Source: CAYPYS01 sp964445715
GTDB lineage: Bacteria; Omnitrophota; Gorgyraeia; Gorgyraeales; Gorgyraeaceae
DNA length: 21,075 bases
Direction: 5' to 3'
NCBI GenBank assembly: GCA_964445715.1
Contig: CAYULJ010000011.1
Coordinates: 1-21,075, forward strand
The position numbers were made by a program, and so were the translations under genes. Below, one piece after another: positions 1-7,334 of this stretch; within the stretch, counting starts at the first letter, position 1, and each line of letters opens with the position of its first letter. The notes below the pieces were generated by a model. It did no database searches, was not told the DNA's origin, and saw only the letters and a program-made list of their open reading frames with translations.

Positions 1-1
1 A

Positions 2-1012
2 TCTGCTGACAAGAAGGCGAAAGAGGTCCTTACCACAGCCATACAGAGGTGCGCTGCAGAGCATGTGACGAATACGACTGTCTCTGTAGTGGCTCTTCCC
101 AATGACGAGATGAAAGGAAGGATCATAGGCAGAGAAGGTAGGAACATAAGGGCGTTTGAGATAGCGACTGGAGTGGATGTGATCATCGATGATACGCCGG
201 AGGCTGTCATACTTTCGAGTTTTGATACAGTAAAACGCGAAGTGGCCAGGGTCAGCTTGGAAAAGCTTCTACAGGACGGGAGAATACACCCTGGTCGCAT
301 AGAAGAAGTAGTCAGCAAGGTGAAACAGGAAATGGACAGCAGCCTTAAAGAAGAAGGTGAGCATACGGTTTTCGAATTAGGCTTGCAGCGCGTGCACCCT
401 GAGATCGTCAAGCTCATCGGCAGATTAAAATACAGGACTAGTTACGGCCAGAATGCATTGCAGCACATGAAGGAAGTCTCGCTTATCATGGGCGCAATGG
501 CAGGGGAGTTGGGCCTGGATATAAATCTAGCCAAAAGAATCGGCCTTTTGCATGATATAGGTAAGGCAGTGACTCATGAAGTAGAAGGACCTCATGCAAA
601 GATAGGTGCGGATATAGCGAAAAAATACGGAGAGGCTTATGGAGTAGTAAATGCCATAGCATCTCATCACGAAGAAGAGGAATCAACGTCTGTATACGGC
701 GTGCTTGTGCAGGCTGCTGACGCAGTGAGCGCATCGAGGCCTGGCGCGCGAAGAGAATCTCTTGAAAATTACATAAAACGCCTTGAAAAATTAGAATCAA
801 TAGCTGATTCGTTTAAAGGCGTTGAGAAGGCGTTTGCAATACAAGCGGGGAGAGAAGTAAGGGTGATCCTGCAGCCTGAGAAAATAAGTGACCTGCAGGC
901 AATAGGTCTTTCAAGAGAGATAAGAAAGAAGATCGAAGAGGGACTTGAATATCCGGGCCAGATAAAGGTCACGGTCATAAGAGAGACCCGCGCCATAGAA
1001 TACGCCAAGTAA
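2..1012 (+). CDS. rny: Ribonuclease Y, 3' portion (5' end outside window)
   Basis: RNase Y is a membrane-anchored endoribonuclease that starts mRNA decay. The reading frame is open to the left edge, so the gene is cut off there. The GTG at 65 is an internal valine, because conserved family sequence continues upstream of it. About 336 residues are visible of a usual 510-520, so the N-terminal membrane helix and most of the coiled coil are missing from the window. A KH domain with GRIIGREGRN is at nt 116-145. An HD phosphohydrolase domain carries the His-Asp pair at nt 551-556 (LLHDIGKA), further conserved histidines (LQHMKEV, SHHEEEE) and the ADAVSASRPGARRE segment. The gene ends in TAA at 1010-1012, 11 nt before palindrome copy 1. 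ymdB follows, which is a common neighbour of rny. Identification is firm. Confidence 0.95.
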   Translation, partial: SADKKAKEVLTTAIQRCAAEHVTNTTVSVVALPNDEMKGRIIGREGRNIRAFEIATGVDVIIDDTPEAVILSSFDTVKREVARVSLEKLLQDGRIHPGRIEEVVSKVKQEMDSSLKEEGEHTVFELGLQRVHPEIVKLIGRLKYRTSYGQNALQHMKEVSLIMGAMAGELGLDINLAKRIGLLHDIGKAVTHEVEGPHAKIGADIAKKYGEAYGVVNAIASHHEEEESTSVYGVLVQAADAVSASRPGARRESLENYIKRLEKLESIADSFKGVEKAFAIQAGREVRVILQPEKISDLQAIGLSREIRKKIEEGLEYPGQIKVTVIRETRAIEYAK

Positions 1013-1023
1013 CTTTACGCTTC

Positions 1024-1060
1024 TAAGTTTACACTTCAACAATGTTAAAGTGTAAACTTA
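1024..1060. repeat. Intergenic palindrome, copy 1
   Basis: Two 17-nt arms (1024-1040 and 1044-1060) surround an AAT loop. The arms pair except for one C/A mismatch (1037 with 1047). This is the TTTACAC arm type, shared with copies 2 and 3. It begins 11 nt after the rny stop and ends 3 nt before the Shine-Dalgarno of ymdB. No T-tract follows on either strand, so it does not look like a classical intrinsic terminator. Confidence 0.9.
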
Positions 1061-1063
1061 AGA

Positions 1064-1069
1064 GGAGGG
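1064..1069 (+). promoter_or_regulatory. Strong Shine-Dalgarno for the GTG start of ymdB
   Basis: GGAGGG lies 6 nt before GTG 1076. This supports the non-ATG start, and the protein begins with the expected MLKVLLIGDIVG family N-terminus. The site is directly downstream of palindrome copy 1, so a hairpin there would lie just 5' of the ribosome site without covering it. Confidence 0.75.
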
Positions 1070-1075
1070 AGATCT

Positions 1076-1870
1076 GTGCTAAAGGTTCTGTTAATAGGTG
1101 ACATAGTTGGTAAGCCTGGCAGAGAGGCAATAAAAAAAATAGTCCCAGAGTTTCGCAAGAATAAAGGCATAGACTTTGTAGTTGCCAATGCTGAGAATAT
1201 TGCCGGGGGCTCAGGTCTTACGTTGTCCACTGTAGATGAACTATTAGATAGCCGCATTGATGTCCTGACAGCAGGCGACCATATTTGGAAGAAAAAAGAG
1301 ATATATGAAAGGCTGGATGATGATGTCAGGATTTTAAGGCCGGCAAATTACCCGCATGATTGCCCTGGGAAAGGCTCGACTGTTATAAAATCAAGCAAAG
1401 GTAAAAAAATAGGTGTTGTAAATGTAGCTGGAAGAGTTTTTATGAAAGGCATCGACTGTCCTTTTAGAAGGGCAGCAGAAGAAGTGGATAGAGTCTCGAA
1501 AGACACCAAAATAATCTTTGTAGATATACATGCTGAAGCGACGAGTGAGAAGATCGCCATAGGCAGATTCCTCGATGGCAAAGTCAGCACTGTCTTCGGG
1601 ACACATACGCATGTACAGACAGCTGATGAAAAGATCTTGCCGCTCGGGAGTGCATATATAACGGATTTAGGCATGACAGGGCCTCAGGATTCAGTGATAG
1701 GCCGCAAGGCTGATATTATCATAGAGCATTTTTTGAAATGCATGCCTGCGAAATTCGATATGGCAGAGGGTGATGTGGAGCTGCAGGGGGTATTGGTCGG
1801 GATAGACGAGTCAACTGGCAAGGCATTATCCATAGAAAGAGTAAAAGAAAAAATTCTGAATTATCTATAA
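1076..1870 (+). CDS. ymdB: YmdB-family metallophosphoesterase (2',3'-cyclic nucleotide phosphodiesterase)
   Basis: The 264-residue protein has the normal length for the TIGR00282/YmdB family, whose studied members are dimetal phosphodiesterases acting on 2',3'-cAMP and affecting mRNA processing together with RNase Y. Metal-site residues are visible in order: D9 in GDIVGKPGR, E40 in NAEN, H69 in GDHIW, H152 in DIHAEATSEK, and H177 and H179 in GTHTHVQTAD. The tail LGMTGPQDSVIGR is also typical. The start is GTG with a strong Shine-Dalgarno. Palindromes lie on both sides (copies 1 and 2), so it may be read or decay separately from its neighbours. Linkage to rny is the usual arrangement. The substrate is inferred from the family. 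Confidence 0.93.
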   Translation: MLKVLLIGDIVGKPGREAIKKIVPEFRKNKGIDFVVANAENIAGGSGLTLSTVDELLDSRIDVLTAGDHIWKKKEIYERLDDDVRILRPANYPHDCPGKGSTVIKSSKGKKIGVVNVAGRVFMKGIDCPFRRAAEEVDRVSKDTKIIFVDIHAEATSEKIAIGRFLDGKVSTVFGTHTHVQTADEKILPLGSAYITDLGMTGPQDSVIGRKADIIIEHFLKCMPAKFDMAEGDVELQGVLVGIDESTGKALSIERVKEKILNYL

Positions 1871-1872
1871 CC

Positions 1873-1913
1873 CTTAAGTTTACACTTTAACAATGTTAAA
1901 GTGTAAACTTAAG
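1873..1913. repeat. Intergenic palindrome, copy 2
   Basis: The arms are perfect 19-nt inverted repeats, left arm CTTAAGTTTACACTTTAAC (1873-1891) and right arm 1895-1913, around an AAT loop at 1892-1894. It begins 2 nt after the ymdB stop codon and ends 20 nt before xseA. This is the cleanest copy of the TTTACAC arm type. No T-run follows. Confidence 0.95.
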
Positions 1914-1933
1914 CAAGTCTCTGGAATAGAAAT

Positions 1934-3070
1934 ATGGCCAAGGACGGCAAGTACATATACAAAGTTGGAGAACTCACTTCGCATATAAAGACAATCCTGG
2001 AAGATTCTTTCTCAAAGATCTGGGTGGAGGGAGAGATATCGAATTTTAGCGTGCCTTCCTCAGGACATGTTTATTTTACCCTGAAGGATGATAAGAGCGA
2101 ACTGAAATGTGCGTTCTTCAAGAGTTATAACGAAAAGATGAAGTTTGAAATAAAAGACGGCATGCACGCTATTTGTTTCGGTAAGGTCAGCTTATTTGAA
2201 AAGAGAGGGCAGTATCAGTTAATCGTAACCAGGGTGGAACCCAAAGGCATGGGCGCGCTGCAGCTTGCTTTTGAGCAATTGAAGGAACGACTTTTCAAAG
2301 AAGGCCTTTTTGACGAATCCCGGAAGAGAACGATACCAAAGCTACCTGATAGAATAGGAATAGTGACTTCACCCACTGGCGCAGCGATCAGAGATATGTT
2401 GCACGTCATAAAAAAGAGATTCTCAAACGTAGAGATCCTCATAAATCCTGTAAGGGTGCAGGGCGAAGGCGCGAAAGAAGAAATCGTAACCGCCATAGAG
2501 AATTTTAACAGGCTCAATAATGTGGATGTGATAATAACAGGTAGAGGCGGAGGCAGCCTCGAAGACCTCTGGGCTTTTAATGAAGAAGTTGTTGCAAGGG
2601 CAATATATAATTCGAGACTTCCTGTCATAAGCGCGGTCGGCCATGAAATAGACTGGACTATCAGTGATTTTGTAGCTGACCTTAGGGCGCCGACACCTTC
2701 TGTTGCCGCAGAGGTAGTGATTGCGAAAAAGAGCGAGCTCGTCGAGAGGTTGGATGAGATAGAAAAAAAACTCAAGACCTTTCCTTTGGATCTCGTCAAA
2801 GAATATGAACAGCGCCTGGATGAAATAGAAAAAGATCTCTCTTTGAGATTCAAGCATTACGTTGAATTAAAAGAAGAAGGCTTTAAGCGTGTTTGCGAAA
2901 AAATAGAAATACTAAGTCCTCTTAGTATTTTGAACAGAGGATATAGCATTAGCTTTAAGCTTCCTGATAATAAGATCCTGAAGGATGTAAGGCTCCTTAA
3001 GAAGAATGATTTGATTGAGACGAGGCTTTCAAAAGGTAGCTTTAAGAGCAGAATAGAAAAAGTCAATTAG
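1934..3070 (+). CDS. xseA: Exodeoxyribonuclease VII large subunit
   Basis: This is the catalytic subunit of exonuclease VII, which degrades single-stranded DNA in both directions and works with several XseB copies. An N-terminal OB-fold (about residues 5-105, with IWVEGEISNFSVPSSGHVYFTLKDD) is followed by the catalytic domain: RIGIVTSPTGAAIRD from R140, GRGGGSLEDLWAFNEE from G203, and SAVGHEIDWTISDFVADLRAPTPS with H237. The length is 378 residues against about 400-456 in many homologues. The shortage falls in the C-terminal coiled-coil arm that binds XseB. The NRGYSI motif near the C-terminus is present, so the gene is complete. The Shine-Dalgarno is weak (GGA at 1923-1925). xseB follows after 14 nt. 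Confidence 0.95.
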   Translation: MAKDGKYIYKVGELTSHIKTILEDSFSKIWVEGEISNFSVPSSGHVYFTLKDDKSELKCAFFKSYNEKMKFEIKDGMHAICFGKVSLFEKRGQYQLIVTRVEPKGMGALQLAFEQLKERLFKEGLFDESRKRTIPKLPDRIGIVTSPTGAAIRDMLHVIKKRFSNVEILINPVRVQGEGAKEEIVTAIENFNRLNNVDVIITGRGGGSLEDLWAFNEEVVARAIYNSRLPVISAVGHEIDWTISDFVADLRAPTPSVAAEVVIAKKSELVERLDEIEKKLKTFPLDLVKEYEQRLDEIEKDLSLRFKHYVELKEEGFKRVCEKIEILSPLSILNRGYSISFKLPDNKILKDVRLLKKNDLIETRLSKGSFKSRIEKVN

Positions 3071-3084
3071 TCGAGGGGGGATAT

Positions 3085-3306
3085 ATGTCAAAGGAATTGA
3101 GATTTGAAGAGATGATGGGCAAATTAGAAGAGATCGTCGGCAGCCTAGAAAGCGGAGACATGCCTCTGGACGAGTCCTTGAAGAAATACGAAGAAGGAGT
3201 GAAACTTCTGCGTCTTTGCAGAAAGCGCTTAGACGAGACAAAGCGCAAGGTCGAGATCTTAGTCAAAAAAGGCGGCAAGCTTACTACCGAGCCTTTCGAG
3301 GAATAA
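3085..3306 (+). CDS. xseB: Exodeoxyribonuclease VII small subunit
   Basis: The 73-residue protein matches the usual size of XseB, the helical partner that binds the coiled-coil arms of XseA. The family pattern is clear: FEEMMGKLEEIVGSLESGDMPLDESLKKYEEG, then a Leu-, Arg- and Lys-rich helix LLRLCRKRLDETKRKVEIL. A G-rich Shine-Dalgarno (GAGGGGGG, about 3074-3081) lies close upstream of ATG 3085. It follows xseA at 14 nt spacing, so the two are probably co-translated. Its TAA stop (3304-3306) forms the first three bases of palindrome copy 3, so the palindrome overlaps the coding region. Confidence 0.95.
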   Translation: MSKELRFEEMMGKLEEIVGSLESGDMPLDESLKKYEEGVKLLRLCRKRLDETKRKVEILVKKGGKLTTEPFEE

Positions 3307-3340
3307 GTTTACACTTTAACAATGTTAAAGTGTAAACTTA
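3304..3340. repeat. Intergenic palindrome, copy 3 (contains the xseB stop codon)
   Basis: Perfect 17-nt arms (3304-3320 and 3324-3340) surround an AAT loop. The core is identical to copy 2. The outer CT of the left arm is replaced by AA from the end of xseB, whose stop TAA is the first triplet of the palindrome. It ends 12 nt before ispA, just ahead of its AGGAG Shine-Dalgarno. No T-run follows. Confidence 0.93.
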
Positions 3341-3352
3341 AGCAGGAGAGAG

Positions 3353-4165
3353 ATGGATATTAAAAGGTACATTGCGAAGAAGAAGAAAATAATAGATAAG
3401 GCACTGGATAAATGTCTTCCGCCTACAAAGGCGAAGCCGCAGGTGCTCCATAAGGCTATGAGATACTCTGTGTTCCCGGGCGGCAAGAGAATAAGGCCTG
3501 TATTGGCGATTGCTGCATTTGAGGCGTGCGGCGGGAAAGCAAATGCTATCATGCCCGTTGCATGTGCGATAGAACTCATACATACTTACACTTTGGTCCA
3601 TGATGATCTGCCAGCGATGGACAATGACGGTTCCAGGCGAGGAAAACCGAGTTGTCATAAAAAATTTAACGAGGCCATTGCGATATTAACAGGTGATGCG
3701 CTTTTGACTCTGGGATTCCAGCTCCTTTCAGAAGCAGGTTGCTTAGAGACGATAGGAGATATTTCAAAGGCAATAGGGACTTATGGGACAGTTGGCGGGC
3801 AAGTCGTGGATATCGAAGAAAGCAAAAAGAAGAAAGGAAAAAGCAAAAACGAGTTAGACTATATCACTAACCACAAAACAGGTTCTCTTATAGAGGCTTC
3901 TCTAAAGGCCGGCGGCATATTTAAAGGCGCGAATAAAAAAAACCTGAAGAGTCTTAGTGAGTTCGGAAAATGCATCGGCTTTACATTTCAACTCGTGGAT
4001 GATTTGATAGATAATGACGGATATGTCAGAGTTTACGGAGATGCGCATGTAAGGAAGATGGCGAGGCTTTTGACTGGACGTGCCAAGGCCCATTTGGATA
4101 TATTTGGGGAAAAAGCAGGAACACTTTCAGATATAGCGGATCTTATTTTAAACAGAAAATCTTGA
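3353..4165 (+). CDS. ispA: Polyprenyl (farnesyl/geranyl) diphosphate synthase, short form
   Basis: This trans-isoprenyl diphosphate synthase condenses DMAPP and IPP into a short prenyl chain. The first Asp-rich motif is D84-D85 in HDDLPAMDND and the second is D216-D217-x-x-D220 in FQLVDDLID. GGKRIRP (IPP binding), GDALLTLGFQLLS and the YITNHKTGSLIEAS segment fit the IspA group. At 270 residues it is shorter than the usual 290-300. The difference lies after the second Asp motif, where the familiar GKxxGxDxxxxKxTYP stretch is replaced by NDGYVRVYGDAHVRK. AGGAG at 3344-3348 precedes the ATG. dxs follows after 9 nt, giving the common ispA-dxs pair. Chain length of the product cannot be read from the sequence. 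Confidence 0.88.
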   Translation: MDIKRYIAKKKKIIDKALDKCLPPTKAKPQVLHKAMRYSVFPGGKRIRPVLAIAAFEACGGKANAIMPVACAIELIHTYTLVHDDLPAMDNDGSRRGKPSCHKKFNEAIAILTGDALLTLGFQLLSEAGCLETIGDISKAIGTYGTVGGQVVDIEESKKKKGKSKNELDYITNHKTGSLIEASLKAGGIFKGANKKNLKSLSEFGKCIGFTFQLVDDLIDNDGYVRVYGDAHVRKMARLLTGRAKAHLDIFGEKAGTLSDIADLILNRKS

Positions 4166-4174
4166 TATTAAGAT

Positions 4175-6082
4175 ATGGGTATATTGTTAGATAAGATAAT
4201 CAGACCGTCGGACTTGAAGAAACTCAGCCTCGATGACCTTACACTTCTGGCGCATGAAATAAGATGCGCTATTATCGATACAGTGTCTTGTTCTGGCGGG
4301 CATCTGGCGTCCAGCCTGGGTGCGGTCGAACTTATAACCGCGATCCACTATTGCCTGAACGCGCCCGAAGATAAGATCATCTGGGATGTCGGTCACCAGG
4401 CATATGCGCATAAACTGTTGACTGGGAGAAAAGACAGATTTAATACATTACGCAAACTCGGTGGCATAAGTGGTTTTCCGAATAAAAATGAAAGCGAATA
4501 TGATGTTTTTACGACCGGCCATGGCTCGACCTCTATTTCTACTGCGCTGGGCATGGTCGCGGCGCGCGATTTAGAAGAAAAAGCATACAGGGTAGTCGCA
4601 GTTATAGGAGATGCTTCGCTAGGTGGAGGCATGGCGTTCGAGGCGCTTAATCACACAGGCCATTTGCGAAAAAAGATCCTTGTTATTCTCAACGACAACG
4701 AGATGAGCATCTCAAAAAGCGTTGGCGCGCTGAGTAGATATCTAAATAGGATCATAACCGCTCCGGTTTACAATAAAATCAGAAGCGACATAGAAGGCCT
4801 TTTAAAACGAGTCCCGCGTTTTGGGTTCAGGGCTATAAGATCTGCAAGGCGCCTGGAAGAGGGGCTTAAGAATCTCTTGGTGCCGGGCATGTTTTTTGAG
4901 GAAATGGGATTCAGGTATTTCGGGCCTGTAGACGGCCATGATATAAAGACGATAGTCGGTACACTGAAGAATATCGTAGATATGGATACGCCTGTGTTTT
5001 TGCATGTAGTCACTAAAAAAGGCAAAGGCTATGAATATGCCGAAAAGATACCTGAAAAGTTTCACGGTGTAAGTTCATTTGATGTCTCGACCGGAGAAAA
5101 GGTGTGCGCCAAAGAAGAAAAAGAGCAAGCTCTATCGACTTCGACTCGAGAGGTTAGTTTCACAGGTGTATTCGGTGAGGAGATCATTGATATCGCAAAG
5201 ACAGATAAAAGAGTCGTTGCCATAACAGCTGCAATGCCAGAGGGCACAGGACTTGATAAGTTTGCAAAGATCTTTCCGGATAGATTCTTCGATGTCGGTA
5301 TGGCAGAGCAGCACGCAGTGGGTTTTGCAGCAGGATTCGCGCGAGCTGGCCTGAAACCAGTGGTGGCGATTTATTCTACTTTTTTGCAGCGCGCGTATGA
5401 CCAGATAGCGCACGACGCGTGTTTGCAGGACCTCAATATAGTATTCATGTTGGATAGAGCTGGTCTGGTGGGCGAAGACGGGCCTACTCATCACGGCGCG
5501 TTCGACATCGCGTATTTAAGTAGCCTGCCAGGCATAGCGGTTCTGGCGCCAAAGGATGAGGAAGAGTTAAAAAAGATGCTTAGATTTGCAATTTCTTATA
5601 ATGAAGGCCCTATTGCCATAAGGTATCCTCGGGGCAAAAGTTATGATTTTTCTTTGACCGTGCCAAAGGTTCCTATAGCTTTCGGAAAATCAGAGATGCT
5701 AAAAGAGGGAAAAAATGTTACCATAGTAAGTGTAGGTTATATGTCTTATGTTTCAATGGAAGCAGCCGTGTCTCTTTTGCATGAGGGTATAGACTGTGAG
5801 GTCATAAACGCGCGGTTCATCAAACCCATGGATTTGGATTTAATATTAAAGTCTATCTCAAAGACTAAAAATTTAATCACAGTCGAAGAAGGCGTGCTTA
5901 ATGGAGGATTTGGAGCGCACGTCTTAGAAGAGATTATTGATAAGGTCCCGAAGGAAACCAAGATAAAAATGCTGGGCCTTCCTGATAAGTTTATAGAACA
6001 TGGGGACAGGGATATTTTATTGGACAGATATGGTCTCTCTCCCCAAAAGATAAAACAAGTGATAAAAAGATGGCGAAGATAG
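4175..6082 (+). CDS. dxs: 1-deoxy-D-xylulose-5-phosphate synthase
   Basis: DXS is the TPP enzyme that joins pyruvate and glyceraldehyde-3-phosphate in the first step of the MEP pathway. The 635-residue length is normal. Visible motifs are GGHLASSLGAVEL near the N-terminus, WDVGHQAYAHKLLTGR, the TPP/Mg site with D146 in GDASLGGGMAFEALNH and N175 in LNDNEMSIS, YFGPVDGHD, and the catalytic glutamate region GMAEQHAVGFAAGFA with E378. The GDGA of many homologues is GDAS here, a conservative difference seen in DXS. DRAGLVGEDGPTHHG and the C-terminal transketolase domain are complete. It lies 9 nt after ispA, and its last 13 nt overlap the ferredoxin gene. Confidence 0.96.
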   Translation: MGILLDKIIRPSDLKKLSLDDLTLLAHEIRCAIIDTVSCSGGHLASSLGAVELITAIHYCLNAPEDKIIWDVGHQAYAHKLLTGRKDRFNTLRKLGGISGFPNKNESEYDVFTTGHGSTSISTALGMVAARDLEEKAYRVVAVIGDASLGGGMAFEALNHTGHLRKKILVILNDNEMSISKSVGALSRYLNRIITAPVYNKIRSDIEGLLKRVPRFGFRAIRSARRLEEGLKNLLVPGMFFEEMGFRYFGPVDGHDIKTIVGTLKNIVDMDTPVFLHVVTKKGKGYEYAEKIPEKFHGVSSFDVSTGEKVCAKEEKEQALSTSTREVSFTGVFGEEIIDIAKTDKRVVAITAAMPEGTGLDKFAKIFPDRFFDVGMAEQHAVGFAAGFARAGLKPVVAIYSTFLQRAYDQIAHDACLQDLNIVFMLDRAGLVGEDGPTHHGAFDIAYLSSLPGIAVLAPKDEEELKKMLRFAISYNEGPIAIRYPRGKSYDFSLTVPKVPIAFGKSEMLKEGKNVTIVSVGYMSYVSMEAAVSLLHEGIDCEVINARFIKPMDLDLILKSISKTKNLITVEEGVLNGGFGAHVLEEIIDKVPKETKIKMLGLPDKFIEHGDRDILLDRYGLSPQKIKQVIKRWRR

Positions 6083-6276
6083 AAATCGATAAAGAAAAAT
6101 GTAAAGGTTGTGGGTTTTGCAGCCTCTATTGTAAAAAGGCATGCATTAAACAAGATCCTGCTATAAATAAAAAGGGAGTGCATCCTGTAAGATTTGTAGA
6201 AGGTGACGATAAATGTACGGCGTGTTCCTTTTGCGCGATTATTTGTCCTGAAGTCTGCATAACAGTGTATAAATAG
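6070..6276 (+). CDS. 2x[4Fe-4S] ferredoxin, delta subunit of the 2-oxoacid oxidoreductase
   Basis: This 68-residue protein has two complete [4Fe-4S] ligand sets: C11, C14, C17, C21 (with an extra C25) and C49, C52, C55, C59 (followed by C63). It is most likely the electron-accepting delta subunit of the oxidoreductase encoded by the next three genes, as in KorDABC-type clusters. The ATG at 6070 overlaps the end of dxs by 13 nt in another frame and the next gene starts 2 nt after its stop, so translation is probably coupled on both sides. No signal peptide is present, so it is cytoplasmic. It could also serve as a free ferredoxin. Confidence 0.88.
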   Translation: MAKIEIDKEKCKGCGFCSLYCKKACIKQDPAINKKGVHPVRFVEGDDKCTACSFCAIICPEVCITVYK

Positions 6277-6278
6277 CT

Positions 6279-7334
6279 ATGGCGAAAAAAGTCCTGATGT
6301 CAGGTAATGAGGTCTTAGCAGAAGCTGCGATAATGGCGGGTTGCAGATTTTATGCCGGCTACCCTATTACGCCGCAGAACGAAATCCCGGCTTATATGTC
6401 GCGCCGTATGCCGGAGGTGGGCGGGGTTTTTATCCAGGCGGAAAGCGAAATTTCTGCCATAAATATGGTTTTTGGAGCCTCTCTAGTAGGTGTCCGGGCA
6501 ATGACTTCTTCTTCGAGTCCGGGTATAAGCCTTAAGCAGGAAGGGATATCATATTTAGCTGGTTGCGAACTCCCTGCTGTGATAGCGAATATAATGAGGG
6601 GCGGGCCTGGCCTTGGAAATATAGCGCCGAGCCAGAGCGATTATTTTCAAGCTACAAGAGGCGGCGGTCACGGCGATTATCGCCAAATAGTCCTGGCGCC
6701 GTCGTCTTTGCAGGAGATAGTGGATCTGACCGCACTTTCTTTTGATCTCGCAGATAAATACAGGATGCCTGCAATGATCTTGGGAGATGGGATTTTAGGA
6801 CAGATGATGGAACCAGTGAAATTGGAACTGAATGGCGAACGTCGAACGACGAGCGGTGAAAAAGATTGGATATTGAATGGTTGCAAGGGCAGAAAGCCGA
6901 GGATCATCAAGTCGCTTTTACTCGGAGAAGGGGAATTGGAAAGATTAAACCAAAAACTTCAAAAAAAATATGAAGAGATTAAGGAAAAAGAGGTGCGTTG
7001 CGAAGTTTTATACGGAGACGATAGTGAGACCATGCTAGTGGCTTACGGTACGACAAGCAGGATTTGCAGGAACATTGTAGAAAAATTTAGAGCAGAGGGT
7101 CGAAAGGTAGGACTCTTCAGGCCAATAAGCTTGTGGCCGTTTCCAGAAAAAGAGTTGAACAGATTAGCAAGGCACGTTGATAGATTCTTAGTGGTCGAGA
7201 TGAGTTGTGGTCAATTGATAGACGACGTGAGGCTCGCCATAGATTGCAAGAAGCCAGTTCATTTTTACGGTCGGTCTGGCGGTAGTGTGCCTACGGAAGA
7301 CGAAATAATTGCGTACTTAGAGTCATTGCGATGA
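6279..7334 (+). CDS. vorB: 2-oxoacid:ferredoxin oxidoreductase alpha subunit, VorB/KorA type
   Basis: The 351-residue protein combines the pyrimidine-binding and transketolase C-terminal-like domains of ferredoxin-dependent 2-oxoacid oxidoreductases. YAGYPITPQNEIPAYM, VFIQAESEISAINMVFGAS, TSSSSPGISLKQEGISYLAG and ANIMRGGPGLGN are the hallmark runs of the group called 3-methyl-2-oxobutanoate dehydrogenase VorB. The same architecture is used by 2-oxoglutarate enzymes (KorA), so substrate choice between branched-chain 2-oxoacids and 2-oxoglutarate is not settled by sequence reading. A proper Shine-Dalgarno is lacking. The start lies 2 nt after the ferredoxin stop, which suggests coupled translation. 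The end overlaps the beta subunit by 4 nt (ATGA). Confidence 0.9.
   Translation: MAKKVLMSGNEVLAEAAIMAGCRFYAGYPITPQNEIPAYMSRRMPEVGGVFIQAESEISAINMVFGASLVGVRAMTSSSSPGISLKQEGISYLAGCELPAVIANIMRGGPGLGNIAPSQSDYFQATRGGGHGDYRQIVLAPSSLQEIVDLTALSFDLADKYRMPAMILGDGILGQMMEPVKLELNGERRTTSGEKDWILNGCKGRKPRIIKSLLLGEGELERLNQKLQKKYEEIKEKEVRCEVLYGDDSETMLVAYGTTSRICRNIVEKFRAEGRKVGLFRPISLWPFPEKELNRLARHVDRFLVVEMSCGQLIDDVRLAIDCKKPVHFYGRSGGSVPTEDEIIAYLESLR

Noticed and set aside
65..67. GTG 65 as the true start of a short KH-HD protein
   Set aside because: The same frame is open to the window edge and the upstream codons (AKEVLTTAIQRCAAEH) match the RNase Y family, so this is an internal valine.
1024..1060. Palindromes as ordinary intrinsic terminators
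   Set aside because: None of the five copies is followed by a T-run on either strand, and the stems are AT-rich. A termination role without a U-tract stays possible but is not shown.
2215..2853. Long antisense reading frame opposite xseA (212 codons)
   Set aside because: It lies wholly under a well-conserved gene, has no recognisable domain, and its Ser/Leu-rich make-up is typical of a shadow frame. The same holds for the other long antisense frames, such as 9574-10293 and 17393-17842.
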